From positions 1 to 64,000 of the forward strand of contig JANXVE010000094.1 of assembly GCA_025351825.1 (NCBI GenBank): a stretch of DNA of 64,000 nucleotides, given 5' to 3'. The translations under genes and the position numbers were made by a program. A model generated the notes under the pieces. That model saw only the letters and a list, made by a program, of their open reading frames with translations. It had not been told where the DNA came from and did no database searches. This document shows, in pieces, positions 35,654 through 44,601 of this stretch. Each line of letters opens with the position of its first letter. The first letter of the stretch is position 1. This DNA is from Chamaesiphon sp. 341R_metabat_111. GTDB lineage: Bacteria > Cyanobacteriota > Cyanobacteriia > Cyanobacteriales > Chamaesiphonaceae.

Positions 35654-35956
35654 TTAATTATCAACTACCAACTCTTGACTAATCTGCCAAGCCGCCCAAA
35701 ACATCGTCGTATTACCAATCACTGTCGTGGCTGCTTGGAGTGTCACTAGCCATTCGAGCGCGAGCGTATTGTCAAAAAAGTGCCAAGTGCAAGCGCACAT
35801 CGCGCTCACCAACGCGGGTAGCATTCCATAGGAGAGTTTGCGCCAAGCCAGATTGCCACTAGTTTCTGCGTACACCCAGATCAGCCAAATCGCCGTCACC
35901 CACTCGATGACGCTAGAAACGTGAATAATCCAAGTTGGAATTGAAAGTACGTGCAT
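35654..35956 (-). CDS. DUF2499 membrane protein (Ycf49-like)
   Basis: A 100-residue membrane protein. The start MHVLSIPTWIIHVSSVIEWV and the segment PALVSAMCACTWHFFDN, then LEWLVTLQAATTVIGNTTMF, match DUF2499, related to the plastid ORF ycf49. Three hydrophobic helices, conserved CxC-x2-H pattern (CACTWH). It forms a two-gene operon with DUF3593. A decamer repeat lies directly upstream of its start. Confidence 0.85.
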   Translation of the reverse strand: MHVLSIPTWIIHVSSVIEWVTAIWLIWVYAETSGNLAWRKLSYGMLPALVSAMCACTWHFFDNTLALEWLVTLQAATTVIGNTTMFWAAWQISQELVVDN

Positions 35957-35964
35957 TGGGAAGG

Positions 35965-36035
35965 GGGGAGCAGGGAGCGTGGGGGCGTAGGGGCGTGGGA
36001 GCGTGGGAGCGTGGGGGCGTGGGAGCGTGGGAGTG
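35965..36035. repeat. 10-bp tandem repeat (GCGTGGGAGC)
   Basis: About seven decamers GCGTGGGAGC/GCGTGGGGGC lie between the DUF2499 start and the DUF3598 stop. This is the complement of the repeat before glk (17497-17622). Confidence 0.9.
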
Positions 36036-36047
36036 ATTTATCAATAT

Positions 36048-36875
36048 CTAACCTACTCGATCTTCAATAACGTGAGTCGAGCTAATCCATTCGCCTTTCT
36101 CATTGTAGCTACGAATCAGACGTTGGCGTTTATTTTCCGACAAGAGCCAGCCCGCCTCGACAAAAAACGGCTCTCGATGACTGACTTGCAATGGGGTATT
36201 GCTGGACATTCCATCGGGTAGTAATAACACTCGCCGAGGATTAGTCCCCTCCTCAAAATGCAATCGATTCCCCTCAATCCGCGCAGTGGAAGCAATTGTG
36301 CGACTACCAAAAGTCAACTGTTGCCGCAAACAGCCGCCAACTTGCCTAATCTCCAAGCTCACCGCAGTAGTCTCAGGAGCTTTCCAGTCAGGGTAAACGG
36401 TGTGTGCCGTTCCCGTCCACTTCCCCACCAACTGCGCTACTGTCAGATCTGGGCGCAATGTTGCTGCCGTACCACCACGAATTTCGCGAATTAGCGTCAG
36501 GCTATCAAAGCTGCCCTGCTTGCCAAATAATTGTACCAACCTTGATCGTCGATCGCCAGATACAAATCCATATTCTGCCCCAAATTGAGCGAATGGAGCT
36601 ACTTGTAACGAACCCTTGGAAAAAGCCCCTGTCTCAAAAAATACGGCTTGCTTTCCGAGCGATCGATATTCTTGGATCGTATCGACAATCGGCTGTTCGC
36701 TAGTATTAGTGGCAAAACGGCGCACTCTAAACCGCACAAGTAGATCGTCTTCTAGTCCTTCAAGTGTGAGGATTGAGGGTGTAGAAGTGAGCAATTCACC
36801 GTCTGTGGAAATTTGAGTAAATGAACCAACCCATTCGCCCAGGTTCTTCAGAAAATTTTCCCAGTTACTTTCCAT
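36048..36875 (-). CDS. DUF3598 family protein
   Basis: A 275-residue soluble protein. The opening NWENFLKNLGEWVGSFTQIS and the repeated similar motif in the second half (LVGKWTGTAHTVYPDW) suggest two lipocalin-like halves, as known for DUF3598. Other parts are FETGAFSKGSLQVAPFAQFG and WLLSENKRQRLIRSYNEKGE. The family is found in cyanobacteria and plant plastids; no enzymatic function is certain. It is monocistronic, with ATG at 36875. Confidence 0.8.
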   Translation of the reverse strand: MESNWENFLKNLGEWVGSFTQISTDGELLTSTPSILTLEGLEDDLLVRFRVRRFATNTSEQPIVDTIQEYRSLGKQAVFFETGAFSKGSLQVAPFAQFGAEYGFVSGDRRSRLVQLFGKQGSFDSLTLIREIRGGTAATLRPDLTVAQLVGKWTGTAHTVYPDWKAPETTAVSLEIRQVGGCLRQQLTFGSRTIASTARIEGNRLHFEEGTNPRRVLLLPDGMSSNTPLQVSHREPFFVEAGWLLSENKRQRLIRSYNEKGEWISSTHVIEDRVG

Positions 36876-37005
36876 GTATATTTCGATCTATTTTTGGTAA
36901 GTGAACCTAAGCACCGCCAATACTCCTAATCTAGGGTAGCAGATTCAGCAAGGTATCGACTTTGAGCTAAGATCTAGCTTTAGATAGTTCGATCCAAAGA
37001 GAATC

Positions 37006-37464
37006 ATGTCATCAATGCAGCCCAAGATCTCTAAATTACAAATTACTAGCCGATTAGCCCTGATGTTGGCAACAACATTGCTGTTAATTAAACCCTTAGA
37101 ATTAATGGCTCAAGCACAACCAGCTCCAGAAGTGATGGTCGATCGGATGTTTGTGTATGAATCTTCAGGTGGTCGATATCAAGGGGTAATTAGTAGTCTG
37201 AAAAAATGGCTCGGATCTTATCAACGGATTCGTAAGGATGATGATAACTACCTCCTGGTTTTTGATGGTGGTTCGCTACCAGTTGACATTCAGATTTCAG
37301 AGAGTGGATCGGTTTCAGGGCTGGATTTCGGCTGTCCGATTTCTAGAACGCTGTCGATCGGTGATGCCCCTGGTGAACTCCGCCAAGTGTTAGCACAATG
37401 TTCGAGATTTAAGTCTAAGGTGAGCGAGGAACAACCCCTAAGACCTTCAAGAAGAACACCGTGA
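37006..37464 (+). CDS. Exported hypothetical protein
   Basis: A 152-residue protein with an N-terminal signal peptide (LALMLATTLLLIKPLELMAQ, cleavage near MAQA-QP). The mature domain includes FVYESSGGRYQGVISSLKKW and YLLVFDGGSLPVDIQIS, a small alpha/beta pattern, with two Cys (FGCP, AQCS) that could pair. The C-terminus is basic (RPSRRTP). Family not recognised. It is 53 bp before the DUF1995 gene and could be co-transcribed. Confidence 0.6.
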   Translation: MSSMQPKISKLQITSRLALMLATTLLLIKPLELMAQAQPAPEVMVDRMFVYESSGGRYQGVISSLKKWLGSYQRIRKDDDNYLLVFDGGSLPVDIQISESGSVSGLDFGCPISRTLSIGDAPGELRQVLAQCSRFKSKVSEEQPLRPSRRTP

Positions 37465-37516
37465 TGACTTTAAAGATTCTTTTAACCTAAATATTTGACT
37501 TAGCTCCCCACGTTTG

Positions 37517-38236
37517 ATGTCACAATTACCAACCACTCTCGAAGACTCGATCGTTTTAGCTCAAGCTGCGACTATTGCGGCTATTGCTGCTGGACACAGG
37601 AGGATTACTGTGGAGATTTTAATTCCCGAACTCAAGTCGATGAATTTGGCTCGGCAATTTATTGAGGCATTTAGTGAGGGAGGGAATACGCTCAAGGTGT
37701 TATTTAGCGATACTGGTGCCGCAGCTTTAGCCAAGCGAAATTGGGATGATATTAATTTCAAAATTGATGATTTAGGCAGTAGCCGATCGCCGATCATTGA
37801 TAAAATTCAGGATGAAGATCGGTTATTTATTGCGATCGAACCTTCCGCAATCGAAGTCGAACAGGTAGAAAAATTGTGTAATGCCGCTGGAGATCGTCCA
37901 GTTATCCTATTTCTACCCAAGTTGGAGGATGCCGCAATTGTTGGCATCGGTTATGCCGCCAGACAGCTCCGAGATCGGTTTATGACGACACTCACCTGCG
38001 CCTACTATATCAAGCCGCTAGAAACATCAGCGATCTACCGCTGTTATCCCGCTCAGTGGCAGGTATGGCTGGAACAGAATGATGACTACACTTTATTAGC
38101 TGAATGCGCCCAGAAGCCTGTTGGCGATGAACTAGACGAGATCTTGATGCCTTCAACTCCTGGTAATTCTGGTACTCCAAAACCCCTTGGTGTATTTGCG
38201 AGTTTAGGCAGATTCTTGCGGACTTTGAGCCGATAA
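37517..38236 (+). CDS. DUF1995 family protein (LPA3-like)
   Basis: From ATG 37517, 239 residues (a TTG one codon upstream is in frame). DUF1995 signatures: PTTLEDSIVLAQAATIAAIA, RITVEILIPELKSMNLARQF, LKVLFSDTGAAALAKRNW, and the late CAYYIKPLETSAIYRCYPAQ. In plants the homologous LPA3 assists photosystem II assembly; in cyanobacteria the role is unproven. An Ala-rich first helix and absence of a signal peptide suggest a cytosolic protein. Confidence 0.85.
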   Translation: MSQLPTTLEDSIVLAQAATIAAIAAGHRRITVEILIPELKSMNLARQFIEAFSEGGNTLKVLFSDTGAAALAKRNWDDINFKIDDLGSSRSPIIDKIQDEDRLFIAIEPSAIEVEQVEKLCNAAGDRPVILFLPKLEDAAIVGIGYAARQLRDRFMTTLTCAYYIKPLETSAIYRCYPAQWQVWLEQNDDYTLLAECAQKPVGDELDEILMPSTPGNSGTPKPLGVFASLGRFLRTLSR

Positions 38237-38264
38237 ATCAATTTTTATCAGCTTAAATCCCAGA

Positions 38265-38293
38265 GGGCGGGCATGAAGCACCGCCCCTACAGG
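38265..38293. repeat. REP-like repeat (family A, short copy)
   Basis: GGGCGGGCATGAAGCACCGC followed by CCCTACAGG, matching the arm seen at 2291-2350 and 14764-14945. It is in the convergent gap between the DUF1995 and MnmC-like genes. Confidence 0.7.
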
Positions 38294-38312
38294 TTAACGG
38301 TGCGATCGATTA

Positions 38313-39179
38313 TCAACTAACTCTCCGCCAGCGTTTTTTCCATTGCGAGGTAGTTTCCAATCCACAATCATCTTGTTCCAATTCACGTCGGCTCACAATT
38401 TTTGCGATCGAATCAGTTGAGGTGGGATCGCGATAGGGAATAGCGGCACGAGTCTGGAGATGTTCTAATTCTTGCTGTGACAATGGGGACAATTGTGCAG
38501 AATCGAAACTAGCGATCGTTCCTGGTGCTTTGCGCCCGACTGGAATAATCTGAGCGATCGATAGTCCAGCCTGGATCATCGCTGCTCTACCTGCTGCTGC
38601 ACATGAGTATGTGGAAATAATGCCATCGTCAGCGCAACATTTAGCCACTCGATCGATAAATTCTACTGTCCATAATTGGGGGCAAGATAGTGGTGAAAAT
38701 GGATCGAGGAAAATTGCGTCGGCAATAAATTCCCGATCGATTACCTGTTGAATTGTCTGCCTTGCATCACCGCAGATTAGTTCTGCCTTGAGTTTAGAGG
38801 TACGAATTAATTCTTGCTGTGCTAGTTGCGCTAATAGTTGAGGAATCGGATCTTCCCACTCACTAAATAGCTGATGCTCGATGGCTGAAATTGCGACAGA
38901 TCGATCGAGTTCGAGGGCGATAATTTCGACAGTACAATCAGGATTCGATCGCCAAATTATTGATAATGCTGCTGCACTATTGTATCCCAACCCATAGCAA
39001 ATATCTAATATTCGCAGATGACCGCGACTAGCTTTCTCGGCTAATAAGGTTGGGATGGCATACTTAAACAGTGCCTCTTCTTTTGCTCCATATTTACTAT
39101 GAAATGTCTGCCCGAATTCTTCCGAGAAAAAGGTATAGGAACCATCATCTGTGATACAAGGATCGAATTGCTGGGACAT
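38313..39179 (-). CDS. MnmC-like (DUF752) tRNA methyltransferase
   Basis: About 288 residues from ATG 39179; a TTG four codons upstream is less likely. The DUF752 features are TDDGSYTFFSEEFGQTFHSK, the SAM motif LRILDICYGLGYNSA, the downstream FLDPFSPLSCPQLWTVEF and the end LETTSQWKKRWRR. In E. coli this domain of MnmC carries out the last methylation of the mnm5 modification of U34 in tRNA. Here it stands without the FAD-oxidase domain, as a MnmD-type single-domain enzyme. It lies 15 bp after the desaturase gene in the same direction. Confidence 0.85.
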   Translation of the reverse strand: MSQQFDPCITDDGSYTFFSEEFGQTFHSKYGAKEEALFKYAIPTLLAEKASRGHLRILDICYGLGYNSAAALSIIWRSNPDCTVEIIALELDRSVAISAIEHQLFSEWEDPIPQLLAQLAQQELIRTSKLKAELICGDARQTIQQVIDREFIADAIFLDPFSPLSCPQLWTVEFIDRVAKCCADDGIISTYSCAAAGRAAMIQAGLSIAQIIPVGRKAPGTIASFDSAQLSPLSQQELEHLQTRAAIPYRDPTSTDSIAKIVSRRELEQDDCGLETTSQWKKRWRRVS

Positions 39180-39194
39180 AACTACCCTCAAAAA

Positions 39195-40307
39195 TTATTT
39201 CACGCCGACAGCACAGGGACAAGTTACTGATTCTCGATCGAGCTTATCTGTCAATGTTACCTCATCCCGATAATGGCGGGGAGTTGCGAGCAACAGTCGC
39301 CATGCTTCTGCACCTGGAATTAGGTTATAAGATTCGGGATAGTGGGTTTGCAATAATGCTTGAACATGGGGGTAGTAATCGGAGTTGATACTCGGAAATA
39401 AGTGATGTTCGGTATGATAGGAAAAATTGAAGTGCAGTAGATCGAAAATCTTGGGCAGTTTTAATGAAACACTATTTACTAATGGATCGTTAATATCAGT
39501 CATTTGACAGAGGAAATGATTGGTGTAGATATAAAACATCACACCTGCATATCCTACTCCCAAAGGCATAATGTATCCCAGTAAAATTGCCAACGGATTA
39601 AACTTGAGATAAGCTAAAATTCCCAGATGTACCAAACAGATTGCGACTACTTCGATCGCAATAATTTGGCGTTTACGTGGGCTAACTACAACTGGAGCTG
39701 GAACATAGGTAACTTTATCATTATTGAACAGCAAAATTGAAGTGATATGTCGAAAAGTATGCACCACCCATGAGCTAGTCATCCCGATCGTTAGAAACAA
39801 CCAATTCACCTGAGCGGATGGTACAAATAGATTTTGGATCCACTTGCCCCATGTCTCATTTTGCCCTACTAAGTACATGCGATCGGGATCGCTAATTGCA
39901 TTCGTTTCGGTATGATGGCGGTGATTGTGAACTGCTTTCCAGAGTGTCGGCGGCATCCACAATAATGATAGAGCGAAGAAACTCAATAAATATCTCCACT
40001 GAGGTTGTTTAATGGTGCTCCCATGCATCGAATCATGGGAAGCAAATAGACAAATTACGATACTATTTCCCATGATTAGACTCAATGGTAAATACAACCA
40101 CAACCACTCGATCGACCACTGACTTAACGATCTGGCGATCGACCAACCTAGTCCCAAAATCAGGAGATTGATTGCCAAAATCACTAATTTATTTGAGTTG
40201 GGTTTGAAAGCATCTGCTGGTAATAATGGGCGCAGCACCTTGACGTATTCTGCTTGATCGATCATTGATATAAGTAGATATTTACAGGTATTTTCAGACT
40301 GGTTCAT
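39195..40307 (-). CDS. Membrane fatty acid desaturase
   Basis: A 370-residue di-iron desaturase with four or more membrane helices. The histidine boxes are HDSMH (91-95), HNHRHH (127-132) and HTEHH (298-302), with an extra NHF at 263-265. These match the FA_desaturase superfamily; the spacing and the HNHRHH form do not by themselves tell acyl-lipid desaturase from related hydroxylases or ketolases, and no cytochrome b5 domain is fused. ATG 40265 is an alternative start 14 codons downstream. It probably forms a transcript with the MnmC-like gene downstream. Confidence 0.83.
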   Translation of the reverse strand: MNQSENTCKYLLISMIDQAEYVKVLRPLLPADAFKPNSNKLVILAINLLILGLGWSIARSLSQWSIEWLWLYLPLSLIMGNSIVICLFASHDSMHGSTIKQPQWRYLLSFFALSLLWMPPTLWKAVHNHRHHTETNAISDPDRMYLVGQNETWGKWIQNLFVPSAQVNWLFLTIGMTSSWVVHTFRHITSILLFNNDKVTYVPAPVVVSPRKRQIIAIEVVAICLVHLGILAYLKFNPLAILLGYIMPLGVGYAGVMFYIYTNHFLCQMTDINDPLVNSVSLKLPKIFDLLHFNFSYHTEHHLFPSINSDYYPHVQALLQTHYPESYNLIPGAEAWRLLLATPRHYRDEVTLTDKLDRESVTCPCAVGVK

Positions 40308-40394
40308 TCAATTGCTACTGTAGATTGTGATCACAGCACTGCTATATTGTAGATGGTTTTGCTTTGAATAGATTTTAATGTAGTTAGCAAATTC

Positions 40395-41396
40395 TTATAC
40401 CAAAGATCCCCCACAGCTAGAGCCAGATCCAGCCGTGCAGCCATAGCAGTAAGATCGGGTCTGAATTTCACCAATTAGATCTATGCTACCTGCGGCTAAC
40501 AGTCGATCGATTGTTACTACTGCACCTGTGGTTGTAATAGCTGGTACATCTGCCATCTGATTGAAATCACAGTCGTAGACATTGCCGAGATAATCGATCG
40601 ACAGTTGATTCCGACACATCAATTGCGCTACAGTGCCAGGATTATAATTAGACTCCAAGAACTCTAGATAAGGCTGATGAAGCTGGTGATGTTCTAGCTG
40701 AAATTTAGTCCGACCGATCGGTAAATTGGTAATCGTAAAGAGATGATTAAAACAAACATCAAAATGTTCTTTAAAGAACATTTTATAGTCTTGCTCGAGC
40801 GCGATCTGATCGGGAGTTAACCTAAAATTTGTCGAAGTGGGGATGGGTGGGTTGTAGACTAAATCGATCTGAAGATCGGGATTGTGACCATATCCGAGTC
40901 GGTTCAGCCATTGTAACGCCTTAATCGAAGCATCAAAAACACCCTCGCCGCGCATCCGATCGACATTATCAGCCAGATAGCAAGGTAGAGAAGCGACAAT
41001 TCGGACTTGATTTTGGGCACAATAAGCGGGGATGTCTTCGTAGCCAGGGACAAAATAGATGGTCAAATTTGACCGAACGATTACTTGTTTACCTGTAGCA
41101 ACAGCGGCTGCAAGGATTGGTTTAAAGCCATTCAGCAGTTCTGGCGCACCGCCTGTGAGATCGACAGTTTCGATCTGGGGAAACGTGTGAATCAATTCGA
41201 TTACTCGACAGGCAACAGCGTCAGACATCTCCTCTGTCCGATGGGGACTCGCATCGACGTGGCAATGAGTACAAGCCAGATTGCAACGCTTGCCCAGATT
41301 TACCTGGAGAATCGAAATTGGTTGTTTGGTGAGGGGAGCATCAAGCTGCTGGTTAAATGGGGTAACTAATTCAGCGGCTGCGGGTGGTTGAGGCAT
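40395..41396 (-). CDS. arsS: Arsenosugar biosynthesis radical SAM protein ArsS-like
   Basis: A radical SAM enzyme of about 333 residues from ATG 41396 (TTG four codons upstream in frame). The cluster motif is CNLACTHC, with VNLGKRCNLACTHCHVDASP ahead of DLTGGAPEL. The C-terminal region carries additional Cys (YDCDFNQM, SYCYGCTAGSGSSCGG), as in the radical SAM/Cys-rich proteins now called ArsS, proposed to build arsenosugars from methylated arsenic. No arsM is visible here. It is divergent from an aldehyde dehydrogenase. Confidence 0.85.
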   Translation of the reverse strand: MPQPPAAAELVTPFNQQLDAPLTKQPISILQVNLGKRCNLACTHCHVDASPHRTEEMSDAVACRVIELIHTFPQIETVDLTGGAPELLNGFKPILAAAVATGKQVIVRSNLTIYFVPGYEDIPAYCAQNQVRIVASLPCYLADNVDRMRGEGVFDASIKALQWLNRLGYGHNPDLQIDLVYNPPIPTSTNFRLTPDQIALEQDYKMFFKEHFDVCFNHLFTITNLPIGRTKFQLEHHQLHQPYLEFLESNYNPGTVAQLMCRNQLSIDYLGNVYDCDFNQMADVPAITTTGAVVTIDRLLAAGSIDLIGEIQTRSYCYGCTAGSGSSCGGSLV

Positions 41397-41561
41397 GTAA
41401 CAGCACAATTGATGTATGGCAACCTTTTAAGTGTAATTTGTTTGAAGATGGATGCGATCGACAATTGCTCATCCAAAATAAATCCAAACCCAAGTCAGCC
41501 TTGACTTGTAGATATGGAGTAGCCCTCCAACCCCAAATCAACTTTCTTCACAATTTGACTT

Positions 41562-43250
41562 ATGACTGGCAAAATCTCCGCACCTCCAACAGCTCTGTCA
41601 ACTACCAACTTTGACGAGATCGATCGAGCCATTACCAGCCTGCATAGCCATCGAGATCGGTGGGTAAAGACGAGCATTTCCCAACGATTAGATTATCTTC
41701 AAGACTGTCTCGATCGCACCTTAGACATCGCTACAGCTTGGGCCACTGCTAGCTGTCAGGCAAAAGGCATTGACCATAGATCGGTACTAGCTGGCGAGGA
41801 ATGGATTACTGGGCCGATTGCGACAGTGCGGAATATTCGATTACTAATGACTACCCTCCAGGCGAATGGACAACTCGCCCCACCCAAAATTTATCAACGC
41901 CCAGACGGACAATTTGTTGCCGAAATATTGCCAGCAAATGCGATCGATCGCATGTTGTACTTGGGGTACCGAGGCGAGGTGTGGCTAGAACCTGGAACAC
42001 TCCCCACCCAAGGCAAGATTTATCGAGAACCAACGACTGCTAAAGTCGCCCTAATTCTCGGTGCTGGAAACGTCTCGTCGATCGTGGCGACCGATGTTTT
42101 ATCCAAACTATTTAGTGAAAATCAACTTGTCATCATCAAGATGAATCCGGTAAATGCCTACATTGGCGAGTATCTAGCCCAAGCATTCGCGCCATTAATC
42201 CAAGCTGGATTTTTACACATTGTTTATGGTGGCGTGGATGTGGGCGAATATCTGTGTCAACATCCCCAAATAGAAACGATTCATATTACTGGCTCCCATC
42301 GCACCCATGATGCGATCGTCTGGGGCACTACCAGTGAACAACAGCAGCGCAAAGCCGCCAACCATCCACGAGTCAGCAAGCCAATTACTTCTGAACTCGG
42401 CTGTGTTACCCCAATTATCGTCGTACCAGGTAAGTGGTCAAAATCAGATCTCACTTTTCAAGCCCGTCAAGTTGCCAGCACGATCTCCAATAACGCCAGC
42501 TTTAACTGCGTTTCAGGACAGGTTCTAGTCACAGCATCTGGTTGGGCGCAAGAAGCTGAATTTTTAGCAGCCGTGCGGCGCGAACTAGCGGCAATTCCAC
42601 CTCGCCCCGCCTACTATCCAGGTGCCCAAGATCGCTACCAGGCATTTCTCGATCGCTACCCTCAATCAGAGGCTTTGGGGACAAGGACTCCAGAAATCGT
42701 CCCCTGGACAATAATTCCCGATGTACCCACAGTAGCGGGCGAATATGCCCTCACGGAGGAAGCTTTTTGCGGCATCTTAGCTCAAGTCTCGATCGAGTCA
42801 GATTCTACGCCTGATTTCCTCACCACAGCAGTAGATTTTGTGAACGATCGAGTTTGGGGCACCCTCTCCTGTAGCGTTTTAATCGATCCTCAAACCCAAA
42901 AGCAGTATCACCAAGAATTTGACAGTGCGATCGCTAATCTTCAGTATGGCGCGATCGGGGTAAATATCTGGTCGGGCATGATCTTTTATTTCGGCTCCAC
43001 TACCTGGGGTGCCTATCCTGGCAATACCTCTACGGACATCGGTTCGGGGACTGGCTTCGTCCACAATAGCTATCTCTTCGATCGTCCCCAAAAATCCGTC
43101 GTCTATGCTCCCTTTCGGATCTTCCCCACCCCCGCTTGGTTCGCCAATCACAAAAATCTCCTGGGGCTGGCAAAACAGCTACTCAAACTCGAAGCCAATC
43201 CCACCTGGAAAAATCTCCCACTCGTGATATTGGCTGCACTTCGCGGATAG
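41562..43250 (+). CDS. Aldehyde dehydrogenase family protein
   Basis: A 562-residue NAD(P)-dependent dehydrogenase-like protein, longer than the common 480-500. The active-site Cys lies in NNASFNCVSGQVLV and the general-base Glu in SELGCVTPIIV; VALILGAGNVSSIVATDVL and IHITGSHRTHDAIVWG correspond to the nucleotide region. The N-terminus (first 100 residues) is atypical of ordinary ALDHs. The C-terminus WSGMIFYFGSTTWGAYPGN is also unusual. It shares a 165-bp promoter region with arsS, so joint regulation is possible. Substrate unknown. Confidence 0.83.
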   Translation: MTGKISAPPTALSTTNFDEIDRAITSLHSHRDRWVKTSISQRLDYLQDCLDRTLDIATAWATASCQAKGIDHRSVLAGEEWITGPIATVRNIRLLMTTLQANGQLAPPKIYQRPDGQFVAEILPANAIDRMLYLGYRGEVWLEPGTLPTQGKIYREPTTAKVALILGAGNVSSIVATDVLSKLFSENQLVIIKMNPVNAYIGEYLAQAFAPLIQAGFLHIVYGGVDVGEYLCQHPQIETIHITGSHRTHDAIVWGTTSEQQQRKAANHPRVSKPITSELGCVTPIIVVPGKWSKSDLTFQARQVASTISNNASFNCVSGQVLVTASGWAQEAEFLAAVRRELAAIPPRPAYYPGAQDRYQAFLDRYPQSEALGTRTPEIVPWTIIPDVPTVAGEYALTEEAFCGILAQVSIESDSTPDFLTTAVDFVNDRVWGTLSCSVLIDPQTQKQYHQEFDSAIANLQYGAIGVNIWSGMIFYFGSTTWGAYPGNTSTDIGSGTGFVHNSYLFDRPQKSVVYAPFRIFPTPAWFANHKNLLGLAKQLLKLEANPTWKNLPLVILAALRG

Positions 43251-43503
43251 TGCGATCGAGCATCATTACGCGATCGATTACCTTGCGACGCGGCGATGCC
43301 AAACAGACAATAACTAGCGATCGAATCACATCAATATTAGAGTTTCTCACACACTGGAGTAGTAAATTTACGTTCATTATTCTATTCGCGTAGAGATTGC
43401 CAACCCCATCATATTAATTACTATTATTCGCATCTAATATCTCTCCGATCTTTATATTGATGCTATTGTATGGTAGAGTATCGATAAATATGTACCTGTA
43501 TTC

Positions 43504-44340
43504 ATGCGTCGAGATACAATTTTTTATCAACTATTTCAACAATCGCCAACATTACTATTTGAACTATTACCTCAACCACCCGATCGAGCTAATGATTATG
43601 TATTTGAAGCGATTGAAGTCAAGGAAACAACGTTTCGACTCGATGGAGTATTCTTGCCACCTACCACGAGTGGAATAATTTATTTTTGTGAAGTCCAGTT
43701 TCAACTTGACGAGCTATTATATGAACGGATAAATAGTGAGATTGGAATTTATACTTATCGCAATCGAGAGCGATTTTCAGATTGGCAAGCGGTGGTAATT
43801 TATCCATCTAGAAGTGTCGAGCAATCTAATACTAATACGGTAAGGGAGTTGTTGGCTAGCGGCAGAATCCAACGAGTATATCTCGATGAGTTGGGTGAGG
43901 TTCAAACGTTGCCCATTGGTGTTGGTTTAATGGTGCTGACGACGTTGGAGGGGGATGTCGCAAAAACTGAGGCTCGAAGGGCGATCGACCGTTCTGCTGG
44001 CGATCGAGCTATAATCGATTTAATCTCAACGATTATTGTGTATAAATTCGGTAATTTAAGCAGAAAAGAGGTAGATGCGATGCTGGGGATTGAGTTAGAG
44101 CAGACTAGGGTTTATCAGGAAGCTAAGGCTGAGGGTGAGTCGATCGGTGAAGCCAGAGGTGAAGCCAGAGGTGAAGCTAGAATGGTGACGCGCCTGCTGA
44201 GTCGTAAATTTGGGAACACATCCGATCGATTTACCGAGCGCATTCAACAGTTAAATGTATCTCAGTTGGAAGAATTGGGAGAAGCTCTATTAGATTTTAG
44301 TTCGATTGCCGATCTTGAATCTTGGTTGAGTCAGAATTAA
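43504..44340 (+). CDS. Rpn-family (DUF2887) putative nuclease with DUF4351 tail
   Basis: A 278-residue protein of the recombination-promoting nuclease/putative transposase group. The N-terminal PD-(D/E)XK-like core shows FRLDGVFLPP with IIYFCEVQFQLD. A helix with a three-fold GEAR repeat (residues 216-230, from a 12-bp repeat in the DNA) leads to the C-terminal DUF4351-type domain (LLSRKFGN, then LNVSQLEELGEALLDFSS). The start MRRDTIFYQLFQQSPTLLFE is typical. Such proteins are numerous in cyanobacteria and their role is uncertain. The 253-bp gap upstream holds no recognised feature. Confidence 0.87.
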   Translation: MRRDTIFYQLFQQSPTLLFELLPQPPDRANDYVFEAIEVKETTFRLDGVFLPPTTSGIIYFCEVQFQLDELLYERINSEIGIYTYRNRERFSDWQAVVIYPSRSVEQSNTNTVRELLASGRIQRVYLDELGEVQTLPIGVGLMVLTTLEGDVAKTEARRAIDRSAGDRAIIDLISTIIVYKFGNLSRKEVDAMLGIELEQTRVYQEAKAEGESIGEARGEARGEARMVTRLLSRKFGNTSDRFTERIQQLNVSQLEELGEALLDFSSIADLESWLSQN

Positions 44341-44550
44341 AAACCGATAAACATGATCGCATCTCCCAAGTTTCTATCGATCTCAAACACTCTACCGATC
44401 GAGCAATTAGAATCTACCTAATCGATCGACTCCAATAATTATGCTCGAATTGAGATCGATCGCGATTTTCTGCACGGTCGATCTTTGCTGCGTCAGGATT
44501 AACGATCTCTCGAATGTCTTAATTTGATGATCGATCGAATGGATGGTGAG

Positions 44551-44580
44551 TGTTGGGTTTCCTTCGTCAACCCAACCTAC
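44551..44580. terminator. TGTTGGGTTT hairpin (family D repeat)
   Basis: GTTGGGTT and AACCCAAC flank a 9-base loop (TCCTTCGTC region), followed by CTAC. It lies 210 bp after the Rpn gene and just beyond the stop of the unrecognised minus-strand gene. Confidence 0.6.
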
Positions 44581-44601
44581 AGAGGAGAATCCTACTATTT
44601 C

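Noticed and set aside
44341-44550. Possible small gene between the Rpn gene and the family D hairpin
   Set aside because: No open frame with a start, ribosome site or recognisable product was found.
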